A DNA stretch of 64,000 nucleotides, taken from Pseudoxanthomonas broegbernensis. Lineage in GTDB: Bacteria; Pseudomonadota; Gammaproteobacteria; Xanthomonadales; Xanthomonadaceae. Made by a program: the position numbers and the translations under genes. The stretch is from positions 62,001 through 126,000 of the forward strand of contig NZ_JACHGU010000002.1 of NCBI RefSeq assembly GCF_014202435.1. Reading direction: 5' to 3'. The notes below the pieces were generated by a model. That model ran no database searches, was not told the DNA's origin, and saw only the letters and a program-made list of their open reading frames with translations. The number at the start of each line of letters is the position of its first letter. Positions within the stretch are counted from its first letter, which is position 1. Shown in pieces: positions 7,204 through 17,152 of this stretch.

Positions 7204-9240
7204 ATGAGCACTACCCCCGAGACCCCCAAGACCAGCCGTCTGGGCGGCGTGAGCACCGGGTTCTGGCTGGTCCTGCTGTCGCTGTCGGTGGTCGTGTTCG
7301 GCGCCAACACCGGCGTGGCGACCTGGCAGAGCAACCGGCTCACCGGCGCCAGCACCGGCGCGGCCGACCTGCAGGTGCTGTCGCAGCAGTTGGCCAACCA
7401 GGGCCGCGACGCGGTGGCGGGCAACGCCGAGGCGTTCAATGCCTTCCGCACCACCCGCAGCGAGATCGAGGCCACCGTGACCGGGCTGCAGGGGCGCTTC
7501 AGCGCCGAGCCGGGCGTATCCGAACCCCTGGAGCGGCTGGTGGGCACCTGGACCCCGCTGGGCAAGAGCGCCGGGCAGATCATCGCCTCCGAGCAGGCGG
7601 TGCTGGCCCTGGCCGGCAACGCCGACCGCTTCGTCGGCCGGGTGCCGCAGTTGCAGGCCCAGCTCAACGAGGTGGTGCGCGCGATGACCGCGTCCGGCGC
7701 GCCGGCCGCGCAGGTGTTCAACGCGCTGCAGCAGGTGGTGGTGGCCGGGACGATGGCCCGGCGCGTCACCGAGATCCGTGCCGGCGGCCCGGGCGCGGCC
7801 AGCGCCGGCGACGCGCTGACCCGCGATGCGCTGGTGTTCGGGCAGGTGCTCGACGGCCTGCGCCAGGGCAACGAGGAACTGGGCGTGGCCGCGGTGCGCA
7901 ACCCGGCCGCGCTGTCGGCGCTGGAGCAGTCGCAGGCGCAGTGGAACGAGATGCAGAAGGACCTGGACGCGATCCTGGGCAGTTCCAGGAACCTGTTCGC
8001 GGCCCAGGCCGCCGCCGCCAGCATCACCAGCGGCTCGGGCAGGATGCTGGACGACAGCAAGCGCCTGTTCGACGCGTTCTCGTCCTTCGGCTCGGTGCGC
8101 GACACGCGCCTGTTCCCCAATTTCTGGATCGGCGTGGTTTCCGGCGTCATCGCCCTGATCTCGCTGATCGGCTTCGTCTGGAGTTCGGTGCGCAACCGCG
8201 CCCGCGAGCAGGAAGTGCGCTACCAGGCACAGGTGGAGTTCAACAGCCGCAACCAGCAGGCGATCATGCGGCTGCTGGACGAGATCAGCTCGCTGGGCGA
8301 AGGCGACCTGACGGTGAAGGCCTCGGTGACCGAGGACATGACCGGCGCCATCGCCGACGCCATCAACTACGCCGTGGACGAGCTGCGCAACCTGGTGGCC
8401 ACGATCAACGACACCTCGGTGCAGGTCGCGGCCTCCTCCCAGGAAACCCAGGCCACCGCGCTGCAACTGGCCGAGGCGTCCAACCACCAGGCCGAGCAGA
8501 TCACCGCCGCCTCCGACCGCATCAACGAGATCGCATCGAGCATCGAGCAGGTCTCGCGCAACTCCACCGAATCGGCGGAAGTGGCGCAGCGCTCGGTGGT
8601 CATCGCGGCCGAGGGCGCGGGCGTGGTGCGCGAGACCATCCAGGGCATGGACCAGATCCGCGACCAGATCCAGGAGACCTCCAAGCGCATCAAGCGCCTG
8701 GGCGAGTCCTCGCAGGAGATCGGCTCGATCGTGGAACTGATCAACGACATTTCCGAGCAGACCAACATCCTGGCGCTCAACGCGGCGGTGCAGGCGGCTG
8801 CGGCGGGCGAGACCGGCCGCGGCTTCGCGGTGGTGGCCGACGAAGTGCAGCGCCTGGCCGAGCGCACCTCCAGCGCGACCCGGCGCATCGAAGGCCTGGT
8901 CCAGGCCATTCAGGCCGACACCAACGAGGCGGTCAGCTCGATGGAGCAGACCACCGCCGAGGTGGTGTCGGGCGCGCGCCTGGCCGAGGACGCCGGCACC
9001 GCGCTGACCGAGATCGAGCGCGTGTCCAACGCGCTGAACGAACTGATCAAGAGCATCTCGGTCGCCGCCCAGCAGCAGGCCGGCGCGGCGGCCGACATCA
9101 CCAAGACGATGGGCGTGGTCCAGCAGATTTCCGGCCAGACCTCGCGCGGCGCCGGACAGACCGCCGAGTCGATCGGACACCTGGCGCAGATGGCCGCGGA
9201 CCTGCGGCGTTCGGTCGCCGACTTCAAGCTGCCTGGCTGA
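7204..9240 (+). CDS. pilJ: Type IV pilus chemoreceptor PilJ
   Basis: This 678-residue methyl-accepting chemotaxis-type receptor has membrane segments at about residues 19-40 and 303-325, enclosing a periplasmic sensor of about 260 residues rich in Ala and Gln. A HAMP-like linker and a cytoplasmic signalling domain follow. The hairpin tip is seen in [20 protein letters not shown] and [19 protein letters not shown], the signature of MCPs. It feeds surface or ligand signals to ChpA through PilI and ChpC. Because the only CheB-like protein of the cluster (chpB) lacks catalytic residues and no CheR/PilK gene is present here, methylation of this receptor is doubtful. Confidence 0.94.
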   Translation: MSTTPETPKTSRLGGVSTGFWLVLLSLSVVVFGANTGVATWQSNRLTGASTGAADLQVLSQQLANQGRDAVAGNAEAFNAFRTTRSEIEATVTGLQGRFSAEPGVSEPLERLVGTWTPLGKSAGQIIASEQAVLALAGNADRFVGRVPQLQAQLNEVVRAMTASGAPAAQVFNALQQVVVAGTMARRVTEIRAGGPGAASAGDALTRDALVFGQVLDGLRQGNEELGVAAVRNPAALSALEQSQAQWNEMQKDLDAILGSSRNLFAAQAAAASITSGSGRMLDDSKRLFDAFSSFGSVRDTRLFPNFWIGVVSGVIALISLIGFVWSSVRNRAREQEVRYQAQVEFNSRNQQAIMRLLDEISSLGEGDLTVKASVTEDMTGAIADAINYAVDELRNLVATINDTSVQVAASSQETQATALQLAEASNHQAEQITAASDRINEIASSIEQVSRNSTESAEVAQRSVVIAAEGAGVVRETIQGMDQIRDQIQETSKRIKRLGESSQEIGSIVELINDISEQTNILALNAAVQAAAAGETGRGFAVVADEVQRLAERTSSATRRIEGLVQAIQADTNEAVSSMEQTTAEVVSGARLAEDAGTALTEIERVSNALNELIKSISVAAQQQAGAAADITKTMGVVQQISGQTSRGAGQTAESIGHLAQMAADLRRSVADFKLPG

Positions 9241-9242
9241 CG

Positions 9243-9326
9243 ATGACGCGCCCGACGGGGGAAGAAGTAATGAGCAAGGCCCGGTACATGCGCATGGGCG
9301 ACCAGCCGGCGAGGACCTCGTCATGA
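9243..9326 (+). CDS. Possible 27-residue leader ORF between pilJ and chpA
   Basis: A short frame opens two bases after the pilJ stop codon and ends in an ATGA overlap with the chpA start. A second in-frame ATG at 9270 is preceded by a strong ribosome binding sequence (GGGGGAAGAAG at 9256-9266) and would give 18 residues ending in QPARTSS. The peptide is basic and matches nothing I know. It may be a real translated leader that couples pilJ to chpA translation, or simply a fortuitous frame. Conservation in relatives would decide. Confidence 0.3.
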   Translation: MTRPTGEEVMSKARYMRMGDQPARTSS

Positions 9327-12300
9327 GTGCGCTGCGCGACGCGATGAGCCATGCCGTGCTCGGCTGGGTCAAGCCCGAGCTGGACGAAACCCTGCGCCAG
9401 GCGCGGGGCGAGATCGAGGCGTACGTCGAGAACCCCGAGGACGACAGCCGCATGCGCTTCTGCGCCGGCTACCTGCACCAGGTGCAGGGGACCTTGCGCA
9501 TGGTCGAGCTGTACGCCCCGGCGATGGTCGCCGAGGAGATGGAGCTGCTGGCCCACGCCCTGCAGCAGGGCGCGGCCAACGACCGCGACGAGGCCTGCGC
9601 CACCTTGATGCGCGGCACCGTGCTGCTGCCCGACTACTTGGAGCGCCTGCAGAACGGCCACCGCGACATCCCGATCGTGCTGCTGCCGCTGCTCAACGAC
9701 ATCCGGGCCGCGCGCGGCGCGACCGGGCTGAACGAGAGCGTGCTGTTCGCGCCGGACCTGGCCGGCCCGCTGCCTGAGCAGGTGCCGGAGATCTCGACGC
9801 TGCCGTGGTCCCTGCGCCAGGACCACGTCGCCTCCGCGCAGGCCCGGTTCGAGGAAGCCATGGCCGGGTGGCCCGAGCATGGCGCGCCGGCCGACCCGGC
9901 GGCGCTGTCCGCCGCGGCATCGGCGCTGCTGGAGAACGCGCGCCACGATTCCACCCGGCGCATGCTGTGGGTGCTGTCCTGCGCCGCGCAGGCGCTGCAG
10001 GACGGCGCGCTGGCGCCCGGCGACGGGCTGCGCGGCGCTTTCGCCGGGATCGCCCGCGCGGTGCGCCAGGCGCACGCGGAAGACCCGGCACCGGCCGGCG
10101 CCCAGGGCGTGGCCAGCCAGGAGCCGACCCGCCAGTTGCTGTACCTGGTGGCCCAGGCGCGCACGGCGCACCCGGCGCTGGATGCCCTGCGCGGCGCCTT
10201 CGAGCTGGATACGCACGCGCCCACCGAGGCCGAGCTGGACCACGCGCGCGGCAGCCTGGCCGGGCGCAACCGCGACCTGCTCAACACCGTGGGCGGCGTG
10301 GTCAAGGAGGAACTGCTGCGGGTCAAGGACGCGCTCGACCTGCACCTGCGCACCGGCGGCGATGCCGCCGCGCTGCAGCCGCAGGCCGAGGAACTGACCA
10401 AGGTCGCCGACACCCTGGGCATGCTCGGCCTGGGCGTGGCCCGCGACGTGGTCCAGCAGCAGCGCGACGCGCTGGCCGCCATCGCCCGCGGCGAACAGCC
10501 GGCGAGCGAGGGCGCGCTCCTGGACATCGCCGGTGCGCTGCTCTACGTGGATGCCTCGCTGGACGACCAGGTCGCCCGCCTGGGCGCGCCGGGCGAGGAC
10601 GCCGAGGATGCGGCCGCGGCCGAGGCCCGGCGCACGATCGAGGTGCTGGCGCACGAGGCCATCGCCAACTTCGCCGCCGCGCGCGAGCACTTCGTCGCCT
10701 TCATCGAGACCAACTGGGACCACGCACGCCTGGACGAGGTGCCGCGCCTGCTGGAGGAGGTCGCCGGTGCCCTGGGCATGCTCGACCTGCCGCAGCCGGC
10801 CTCCTATCTGGAAGGCGTGCGCCGCTACATCGCCGTCGAGCTGCTGGCCCGCCGCCGCGTGCCCAGCGGCCGCCAACTGGACACCCTGGCCGATGCCATG
10901 GCCAGCCTGGAGTACTACCTCGAAGCGCTGCGCGACCGCCGCCCGAACCGCGAGGAGATCCTCGAGATCGCGCGCGCCAGCCTGGAGAACCTGAACTACT
11001 GGCCGCTGCCCGAGACGCCGGCGCAGGACGACGCGCCCGCGGCTGCGGAAGCCCCGCAAGCCGCCGCGCCCTTGGCCGACGCACCGGCGCCCGCGCCGGT
11101 CGCCGCCGTGGAAGCCGTCCCGGCCGCCACCGCCGCCGTGGAAGCCGCGCCCGCGCCGGTCATCGACGGCCTGGCATGGGAGTCGGTGCAGGCCGAACGG
11201 CCGCCGGCCTTCGCCGCCGTGGAGGACGAGTACACCCCCATCCCGCCGCTGCAGCTCGCCGACGCCGACGCTCCCGAGCCCGAGGCGCTGGTGCCGCCGT
11301 CGCTGGAGATCGAGCCGCTGGAGATCGAGCCGGCGTCTATCGCCGCGCCACCGCCGGCGGACTTCCATTTCAGCTTCGATCCGGTATCGGCCGAGTACGA
11401 CTTGGAGCCCACCGCGACGGCAGGGGGCGGGATCGCGCCCGAATTCGATGCGGCCGTGATCGCCACCGCCGGCATCGAGATGGACGACGCCGGCCTTGGC
11501 GCGGCGAACGCTTCCCTCGGCGATGACGCGGATGCCGAAGGCGGCCGCCCGGCACTCGATGCCGCGCCCGCTGCAACGGCGCCCGCCGAAACCGCACCCG
11601 CCGCGCCCGGTTACGCCAGCGTCCCGGTGGGCGGTTCGGAGAAGTGGCTGAATCTCAGCGTCCACTATCACATGGGGCCGCCCCCGGCCCGGCAGGAAGC
11701 CGACGCCGACGCCGATCCCGCCGCGGCCGCCAGCGATGGCGCCGCCGCACCCGAGGTGGAGTCCAGCGGACTGTTCGCCGAGATGTCGGCGGCCGCGGCC
11801 ACGCTGCCCGAGGGCGGCTTCGCGGCCTCGGCGCCGTCCGCCGCCGTCTCCGCGGCCGCCGGCGGCTTCGACGACAGCCAGGACATCGACGCGGACATCC
11901 GCGAAGTCTTCCTCGAGGAGTTCGAGGAGGAGATGGTCAACCTCCGCCGCATGCTGCCGGAATGGCGGCGGGCGCCCGGGGAGATGGAGCGCCTGCGTCC
12001 GATCCGCCGCGTATTCCATACCCTCAAGGGCAGCGGCCGGCTGGTCGGCGCGAAGGCGCTGGGCGAGTTCAGTTGGAAGATCGAGAGCATGCTCAACCGC
12101 GTGCTCGACGGCACCCGCCCGCCGAGCCTGGCGGTGATGACCATGGTCCAGCAGGCCTGCGACGTGCTGCCGCAGTTCGATGCCGCGCTGCGCGGCCGGG
12201 CGGCGCTGGATGCCGACCTGGCACAGATGGAGGCGGTGGCCGAGCGCGTCGCCGCCGGCGAGGAAGCCTTCTACGAGGACCCTTCCGCTGCGGCTGCGGC

Positions 12301-15300
12301 CGAACCGGAACCGGGCGCCGAAGCGCCGGCCCACGTCGCCGAGGAAGGCACGCCGGCCTCGGTGGACAGCGTCCTGCGCGAGATCCTCGAGGCGGAAGTG
12401 GCCTCGCACCTGGAGACGGTGGACGCCTGGCTCGCCGCCGCGCGCCTGTCCCCGCAGCCGGCCAGCGATGCGCTGCTGCGCGCGATCCACACCGTGAACG
12501 GCGCGTTCGCGATGACCGATGTCCCGGAGATCACCCTCGTCACCGACGCGGCCGAGACCTTCATCAAGCGCGCCCTGGGCGGCGGGCAGCCGGTGGAGGC
12601 CGAGGCGGTGGACGCCATTGCCGGCACCGCCGAGGCCATCCGCGGCTGCATCCGCGCACTGCAGGCGGATTCGCCGCGCATTCCCCGCCACGCCGCGCTG
12701 TCGGCGCGGCTGCAGGCCCTGGCTGCCGCGCTGCCGGAGGCGAACTGGCCGCAGGCCGATCTGGCCGACAGTGCGCTGGACGTGACGATCGAAGGCCCGG
12801 ACCTGCCCGTCGAGCTGACCGGCATCGGCGACCTGAGCGCCTACCTGACGGTGGACGCGCCGGAGGAGGCGCCCGCAGCGCAGGAGGAACCGGCGGAAGC
12901 GCTCGAGGAATCGATACGGGCCGATGCCGCTGCGGACATCACGGATGCGGGCTTCGCGCCGGTGGAAACCGGCGGCGTACCGCCGCAGGCGACCGACGTC
13001 GCCCCGGAGGCGGCGCAAGCCGATCCAGGCGCCGGCCTCGATCTGGATGCGAATGCGCTGGCGGCGGCGTATGCCGCCTTCGTGCCGGAACAGGAACGCG
13101 AAAAGGAAGAGGACGCCGTCGAAGCGCCATCGGCGGGCGCGGGGGTTCCTGCCTCTGCCGAAGACCGCATGCAGGCCGTCGCCTCAGGGGACGCACCGGC
13201 CGTGCAGGCTGCCGCGCCCATGGAAGCCAGCGGGGAGGCGAGCGCCACGCCGGCCGTTCCCGACGATGCCGTGGCTGGGCACGCCGAAGCCGCGCCGGAA
13301 CGCGCCGTCGCCGAGGACGGCGCGACCGATGCCGCCGCGCAGGATTACCTCCAGGCCGTGGCCCCGGAACTCCCGGCGCTGCACGCGCCGCTGCCCGAAG
13401 CCGCCGCGCCGGCTGCCGATCCCGCGGCCGATGGCGCGATGCTGGACTTCGGCGAACTGGACCGCGACCTGGTCGACATCTTCGTCGAGGAAGGCGGCGA
13501 TCTGATCGACCACATCGACGGCCTGATCCAGGAGCTGCGCCAGGACACCACCGCGCGCGAGCCGATCATCGGTCTGCAGCGCGACCTGCACACCCTCAAG
13601 GGCGGCGCCCGCATGGCCGGCATCGCCACCATCGGCGACCTGGGCCACGTGATCGAATCGCTGCTGGAGGCGGCCGCCGAGCACCGCACCGAGCTGCAGC
13701 GCGGCGACGTGCAACTGCTCGAGCGCGGCTTCGATACCCTGCATCGGTTGCTGGTGCGCACCCGCGCGCATCGCGTCACCGAGATGCCGCAGGCGCTGAT
13801 CGACGAGTTCGAGGCGCGCATCCGCGGCGAGGCCTACGCCGCCGAAGCGGCCGCGCCAGAGCCGGGCCCTGCCACCGTACCGGCGGCCGAGGTTCCCGCA
13901 CCGGTACCGGATGCGCAGGCGCCGGACGAGACGCCCGCATCGCAGGCGGCGGCCGGACAGGCCGATGCCGGCGCCGCGGCGGACACGCGCGCGGGCCTGC
14001 CGGAAGCGCAGGCGCAGGAGGCGGCGGCATCGTTCCTGGTCGCGCCCCTGTCGGCGCCGGTCAAGGACGAGGCCACCGCGACGGCCGAGGAGGGCGCCGC
14101 GCGTGCGCCCCAGGAGCAGGTGCGGGTACGCGCCGACCTGCTCGACAACCTGGTCAACCACGCGGGCGAGGTGGCCATCTACCGCGCCCGCCTGGAACAG
14201 CAGCTTGGCGCCTTCCGCAGCGCCATGTCCGAGCTGGACCGCACCAACGCGCGCCTGCGCGACCAGTTGCGCCGCCTGGACCTGGAGACCGAGGCGCAGA
14301 TCGTGGCCCGCTACCAGCGCGAGCAGGACAGCGTCGACGCGACCTTCGACCCGCTGGAACTGGACCGCTTCTCCACCCTGCAGCAGCTCAGCCGCGGCCT
14401 GGCCGAGTCGGCCGCCGACCTCACCGGCCTGCAGGGCGTGCTCGACGACCTGGCCCGCCAGTACGACGTGCTGCTGCAGCAGCAGTCGCGCGTCAGCTCG
14501 GAGCTGCAGGACGGCCTGATGAGCGCGCGCATGGTGCCGTTCGACAGCGTGGTGCCGCGCCTGCGCCGCGTGGTCCGCCAGGCCGGGCATGACACCCGCA
14601 AGCAGGTCCAGCTCAAGCTGGACGGCACCCACGGCGAACTGGACCGCAACGTCCTGGACCGCATGGTCGCCCCACTGGAGCACATGCTGCGCAACTCGGT
14701 GGCCCATGGCCTGGAGACGCCGAAGGAACGCCGCGACAACGGCAAGTCCGAGGACGGCACGATCACCATCGCGCTGCGCCACGAGGGCTCGGAAATCGTG
14801 CTGCGGGTGAGCGACGACGGCCGCGGCCTGGACCGCGCCGCGATCCGCCGCCGCGCCGAGGCCCGCGGCCTGCTCAAGCCCGGGGCGGTGCTCACCGACG
14901 TGGAACTGGATTCGCTGATCTTCGAGTCCGGCTTCAGCACCTCCGAGCGGGTCAGCCAGTTGGCCGGCCGCGGCGTGGGCATGGACGTGGTCCGCAACGA
15001 GGTGCGCCAGCTCGGCGGCACCGTCGAGATCGATTCGGTCCCCGGCAAGGGCGTGGTCTTCACCCTGCGCCTGCCGCAGACCCTGGCCGTCACCCAGGCG
15101 GTGTTCGTGCAGATCGGCGACACCACCTTCGCGGTGCCGGTGGCCTCGGTCAGCGGCATCGGCCGGATCGCGCGCGAGCGCTTCGAGGCCGGCACCGGCG
15201 GCTACCGCTACGCGGGCGAGGAGTACGTGCTGCACGACCTGGGCCTGCTGGTCGGCCAGAGCCCGGCCAAGGCCGAGGGCCAGCCGCAGGTGCCGCTGCT

Positions 15301-15919
15301 GCTGGTGCGCGCCGGCGACCTGCGCGCGGCGGTGGCCATCGACCAGGTGGTCGGCAACCGCGAAATCGTGGTCAAGCCGGTGGGCCTGCAGATCTCCTCG
15401 GTCCCCGGCATCTACGGCGCCACCATCACCGGCGACGGGCGCGTGGTGGTGATCCTGGACGTGGCCCCGCTGGTGCGCCGCCACCTGTCGCAGCCGGAGC
15501 GCCCCGCTGCCGAGGTCGTGCCGCAGCAGCAGCGCCAGGTGCCGCTGGTGATGGTGGTCGACGACTCGCTGACCATGCGCAAGGTCACCGGCCGCGTGCT
15601 GGAGCGCCACAACTTCGAGGTGGCCACCGCGCGCGACGGCGTGGAGGCGCTGGAGCGCCTGGAGGAGCGCGTGCCCGACCTGATGCTGCTGGACATCGAG
15701 ATGCCGCGCATGGACGGCTACGAGCTGGCCACCGCGATGCGCGCCGACGCCCGCTTCCGCGACGTGCCCATCGTGATGATCACCTCGCGCACCGGCGAGA
15801 AGCACCGCCAGCGCGCGTTCGAGATCGGCGTGCAGCGCTACCTGGGCAAGCCGTACCAGGAGCTGGACCTGATGCGCAACGTCTACGACCTGCTGGGGAT
15901 CGCCCGTGTCCGCGAATGA
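9323..15919 (+). CDS. chpA: ChpA/PilL hybrid histidine kinase with Hpt, kinase, CheW and receiver domains
   Basis: At 2198 residues this is the central kinase of the Pil-Chp system. Two histidine phosphotransfer sites keep the active motif: HTLKG at H899 and at H1423. A third, HTVNG at H1056, keeps the histidine but has asparagine for lysine. An HQVQG site near residue 50 looks like a decayed copy, and two further helical regions before residue 560 have no active histidine. Long Ala/Pro/Glu linkers separate these domains. A CheA dimerisation helix starts near residue 1598, then the ATPase domain (HMLRNSVAHGLE at 1787, VSDDGRGLD, GRGVGMDVV), a CheW domain (QTLAVTQAVFVQIGDTTFAV), and a C-terminal receiver with phospho-acceptor D2124 in LMLLDIEMPRMDGYE. 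Fewer Hpt domains are visible than the six of P. aeruginosa ChpA. Confidence 0.93.
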   Translation: MSALRDAMSHAVLGWVKPELDETLRQARGEIEAYVENPEDDSRMRFCAGYLHQVQGTLRMVELYAPAMVAEEMELLAHALQQGAANDRDEACATLMRGTVLLPDYLERLQNGHRDIPIVLLPLLNDIRAARGATGLNESVLFAPDLAGPLPEQVPEISTLPWSLRQDHVASAQARFEEAMAGWPEHGAPADPAALSAAASALLENARHDSTRRMLWVLSCAAQALQDGALAPGDGLRGAFAGIARAVRQAHAEDPAPAGAQGVASQEPTRQLLYLVAQARTAHPALDALRGAFELDTHAPTEAELDHARGSLAGRNRDLLNTVGGVVKEELLRVKDALDLHLRTGGDAAALQPQAEELTKVADTLGMLGLGVARDVVQQQRDALAAIARGEQPASEGALLDIAGALLYVDASLDDQVARLGAPGEDAEDAAAAEARRTIEVLAHEAIANFAAAREHFVAFIETNWDHARLDEVPRLLEEVAGALGMLDLPQPASYLEGVRRYIAVELLARRRVPSGRQLDTLADAMASLEYYLEALRDRRPNREEILEIARASLENLNYWPLPETPAQDDAPAAAEAPQAAAPLADAPAPAPVAAVEAVPAATAAVEAAPAPVIDGLAWESVQAERPPAFAAVEDEYTPIPPLQLADADAPEPEALVPPSLEIEPLEIEPASIAAPPPADFHFSFDPVSAEYDLEPTATAGGGIAPEFDAAVIATAGIEMDDAGLGAANASLGDDADAEGGRPALDAAPAATAPAETAPAAPGYASVPVGGSEKWLNLSVHYHMGPPPARQEADADADPAAAASDGAAAPEVESSGLFAEMSAAAATLPEGGFAASAPSAAVSAAAGGFDDSQDIDADIREVFLEEFEEEMVNLRRMLPEWRRAPGEMERLRPIRRVFHTLKGSGRLVGAKALGEFSWKIESMLNRVLDGTRPPSLAVMTMVQQACDVLPQFDAALRGRAALDADLAQMEAVAERVAAGEEAFYEDPSAAAAAEPEPGAEAPAHVAEEGTPASVDSVLREILEAEVASHLETVDAWLAAARLSPQPASDALLRAIHTVNGAFAMTDVPEITLVTDAAETFIKRALGGGQPVEAEAVDAIAGTAEAIRGCIRALQADSPRIPRHAALSARLQALAAALPEANWPQADLADSALDVTIEGPDLPVELTGIGDLSAYLTVDAPEEAPAAQEEPAEALEESIRADAAADITDAGFAPVETGGVPPQATDVAPEAAQADPGAGLDLDANALAAAYAAFVPEQEREKEEDAVEAPSAGAGVPASAEDRMQAVASGDAPAVQAAAPMEASGEASATPAVPDDAVAGHAEAAPERAVAEDGATDAAAQDYLQAVAPELPALHAPLPEAAAPAADPAADGAMLDFGELDRDLVDIFVEEGGDLIDHIDGLIQELRQDTTAREPIIGLQRDLHTLKGGARMAGIATIGDLGHVIESLLEAAAEHRTELQRGDVQLLERGFDTLHRLLVRTRAHRVTEMPQALIDEFEARIRGEAYAAEAAAPEPGPATVPAAEVPAPVPDAQAPDETPASQAAAGQADAGAAADTRAGLPEAQAQEAAASFLVAPLSAPVKDEATATAEEGAARAPQEQVRVRADLLDNLVNHAGEVAIYRARLEQQLGAFRSAMSELDRTNARLRDQLRRLDLETEAQIVARYQREQDSVDATFDPLELDRFSTLQQLSRGLAESAADLTGLQGVLDDLARQYDVLLQQQSRVSSELQDGLMSARMVPFDSVVPRLRRVVRQAGHDTRKQVQLKLDGTHGELDRNVLDRMVAPLEHMLRNSVAHGLETPKERRDNGKSEDGTITIALRHEGSEIVLRVSDDGRGLDRAAIRRRAEARGLLKPGAVLTDVELDSLIFESGFSTSERVSQLAGRGVGMDVVRNEVRQLGGTVEIDSVPGKGVVFTLRLPQTLAVTQAVFVQIGDTTFAVPVASVSGIGRIARERFEAGTGGYRYAGEEYVLHDLGLLVGQSPAKAEGQPQVPLLLVRAGDLRAAVAIDQVVGNREIVVKPVGLQISSVPGIYGATITGDGRVVVILDVAPLVRRHLSQPERPAAEVVPQQQRQVPLVMVVDDSLTMRKVTGRVLERHNFEVATARDGVEALERLEERVPDLMLLDIEMPRMDGYELATAMRADARFRDVPIVMITSRTGEKHRQRAFEIGVQRYLGKPYQELDLMRNVYDLLGIARVRE

Positions 15920-17129
15920 CGCCCGCACCCCGGTGGCGCTGCTGGCCCGCCCGGGCCAGGCCCGCGAGCGCCTGCACCAGGCCCTGGACGCGGCCGGCGC
16001 GCTGATCGTGCTGGAGGAAGACCCGAACGCGCTGGACGCCGCGGCGCTGGCCGCCGCCGCGCCGCGCGCGGTGCTGGTGGCGCTGGAGCCGGCGGTGGAG
16101 GATGCGCTGGAGGCGCTGGAGCCGGCGCTGGAGGCTCCCGGCCTGCTGGTGATCTTCGACGAGGCCGACCTGGCCGCCCGCCGCGACGGCTGGGAGGCGC
16201 AGCGCTGGATCCGCCACCTGGCGGCCAAGCTGTACGGTCATGACGACGTCCTGCCGCCCGGCCGCGAGCAGGACATCGCCCTGGACCTGCAGCCGGGCCA
16301 CCCGCCCACCCCGCAGCAGGCCCATGAGCAGGACCGCTTCGAGCCGCACCTGGCCGAAGCCGAAGCGCTGGCCGCGGGCCTGCCGCAGGACCGGCCGGGC
16401 ATGCCGCCATCACCGCCGCCGCCGCAGCCTGCGCCGGATTGGGCGCTGACCGACGCCGCCGAGCCGCAGCAGGCGCCTCCCGCCAAGGCAGTGCCGCCGC
16501 CGCTGCCCGATTTCTCGCAATTCGAGCTGGTCGCGCTGGAGGAGGCATCGCTGGCCGGCGCCGCTTCGTCCGCCGCCGAACCGGCCGCGGCGGCCGTGGC
16601 CGGGCCTTCGGGCGCGGTGCTGGTGATCGCCGGCATCGGCGGCCCGGACGCGGTGCGCAAGTTGCTGGTGGCCCTGCCGCGCGGCTTCCGGCAGCCGGTG
16701 CTGGTGCAACTGCGCCTGGACGGCGGCCGCTACGACAACCTGGTCAAGCAGATGGCGCGGGTGTCGGCGCTGCCGGTGCTGATGGCCGCGACGGGCGAGG
16801 CGCTGGTCGGCGCGCGGGTCTACGTGCTGCCCGAGGGCGTGGGCGTGGACGCGGGCGAGGACGGCGGCCTGCACTTCGCCGAGGCGCAGGCGGGTGCGGA
16901 GACGGTCGCCGTGCTGCCTCCCGAGCAGAGCGCCGTGCTGCTGCTCAGCGGCGCCGACCCGGCGCGGGTCGATGCGGCGCTGGCGCTGGCGGCCCGGGGC
17001 GGCCACGTCAGCGGGCAGGCGCTGGAGGGCTGCTACGACGCCACCGCGGTGAGGCTGCTGGCCGCCGGCGGCATGGAACTGGGCACCCCGGCGCAATTGG
17101 CCGAGCGGCTCGCCCAGCGCTGGGGCTGA
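15906..17129 (+). CDS. chpB: ChpB-like protein with degenerate CheB methylesterase domain
   Basis: A 407-residue protein starting with GTG inside the last 14 bases of chpA. The N-terminal part resembles a receiver-like fold without an obvious phospho-acceptor. The middle (about residues 120-230) is Pro/Ala-rich. The C-terminal region lines up with CheB methylesterases: VIAGIGGPDAVRKLL (residues 240-254) matches the CheB motif that carries the catalytic serine, but has no serine. VLVQLRLDGG (from 265) matches the segment with the catalytic histidine, but has leucine there. LLSGADPARVDAALALA matches the last catalytic loop. It sits where chpB lies in Pseudomonas, between chpA and chpC. It is most likely a structural or regulatory relic rather than an active esterase. 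Confidence 0.72.
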   Translation: MSANDARTPVALLARPGQARERLHQALDAAGALIVLEEDPNALDAAALAAAAPRAVLVALEPAVEDALEALEPALEAPGLLVIFDEADLAARRDGWEAQRWIRHLAAKLYGHDDVLPPGREQDIALDLQPGHPPTPQQAHEQDRFEPHLAEAEALAAGLPQDRPGMPPSPPPPQPAPDWALTDAAEPQQAPPAKAVPPPLPDFSQFELVALEEASLAGAASSAAEPAAAAVAGPSGAVLVIAGIGGPDAVRKLLVALPRGFRQPVLVQLRLDGGRYDNLVKQMARVSALPVLMAATGEALVGARVYVLPEGVGVDAGEDGGLHFAEAQAGAETVAVLPPEQSAVLLLSGADPARVDAALALAARGGHVSGQALEGCYDATAVRLLAAGGMELGTPAQLAERLAQRWG

Positions 17130-17152
17130 CGCCCGGAGATCGAGAACCGACC

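Noticed and set aside
9224-16228. Long antisense open frames opposite chpA (each over 1000 codons)
   Set aside because: They mirror the codon pattern of chpA, show no recognisable domain and have Arg/Gly/Ala/His-rich composition typical of shadow frames.
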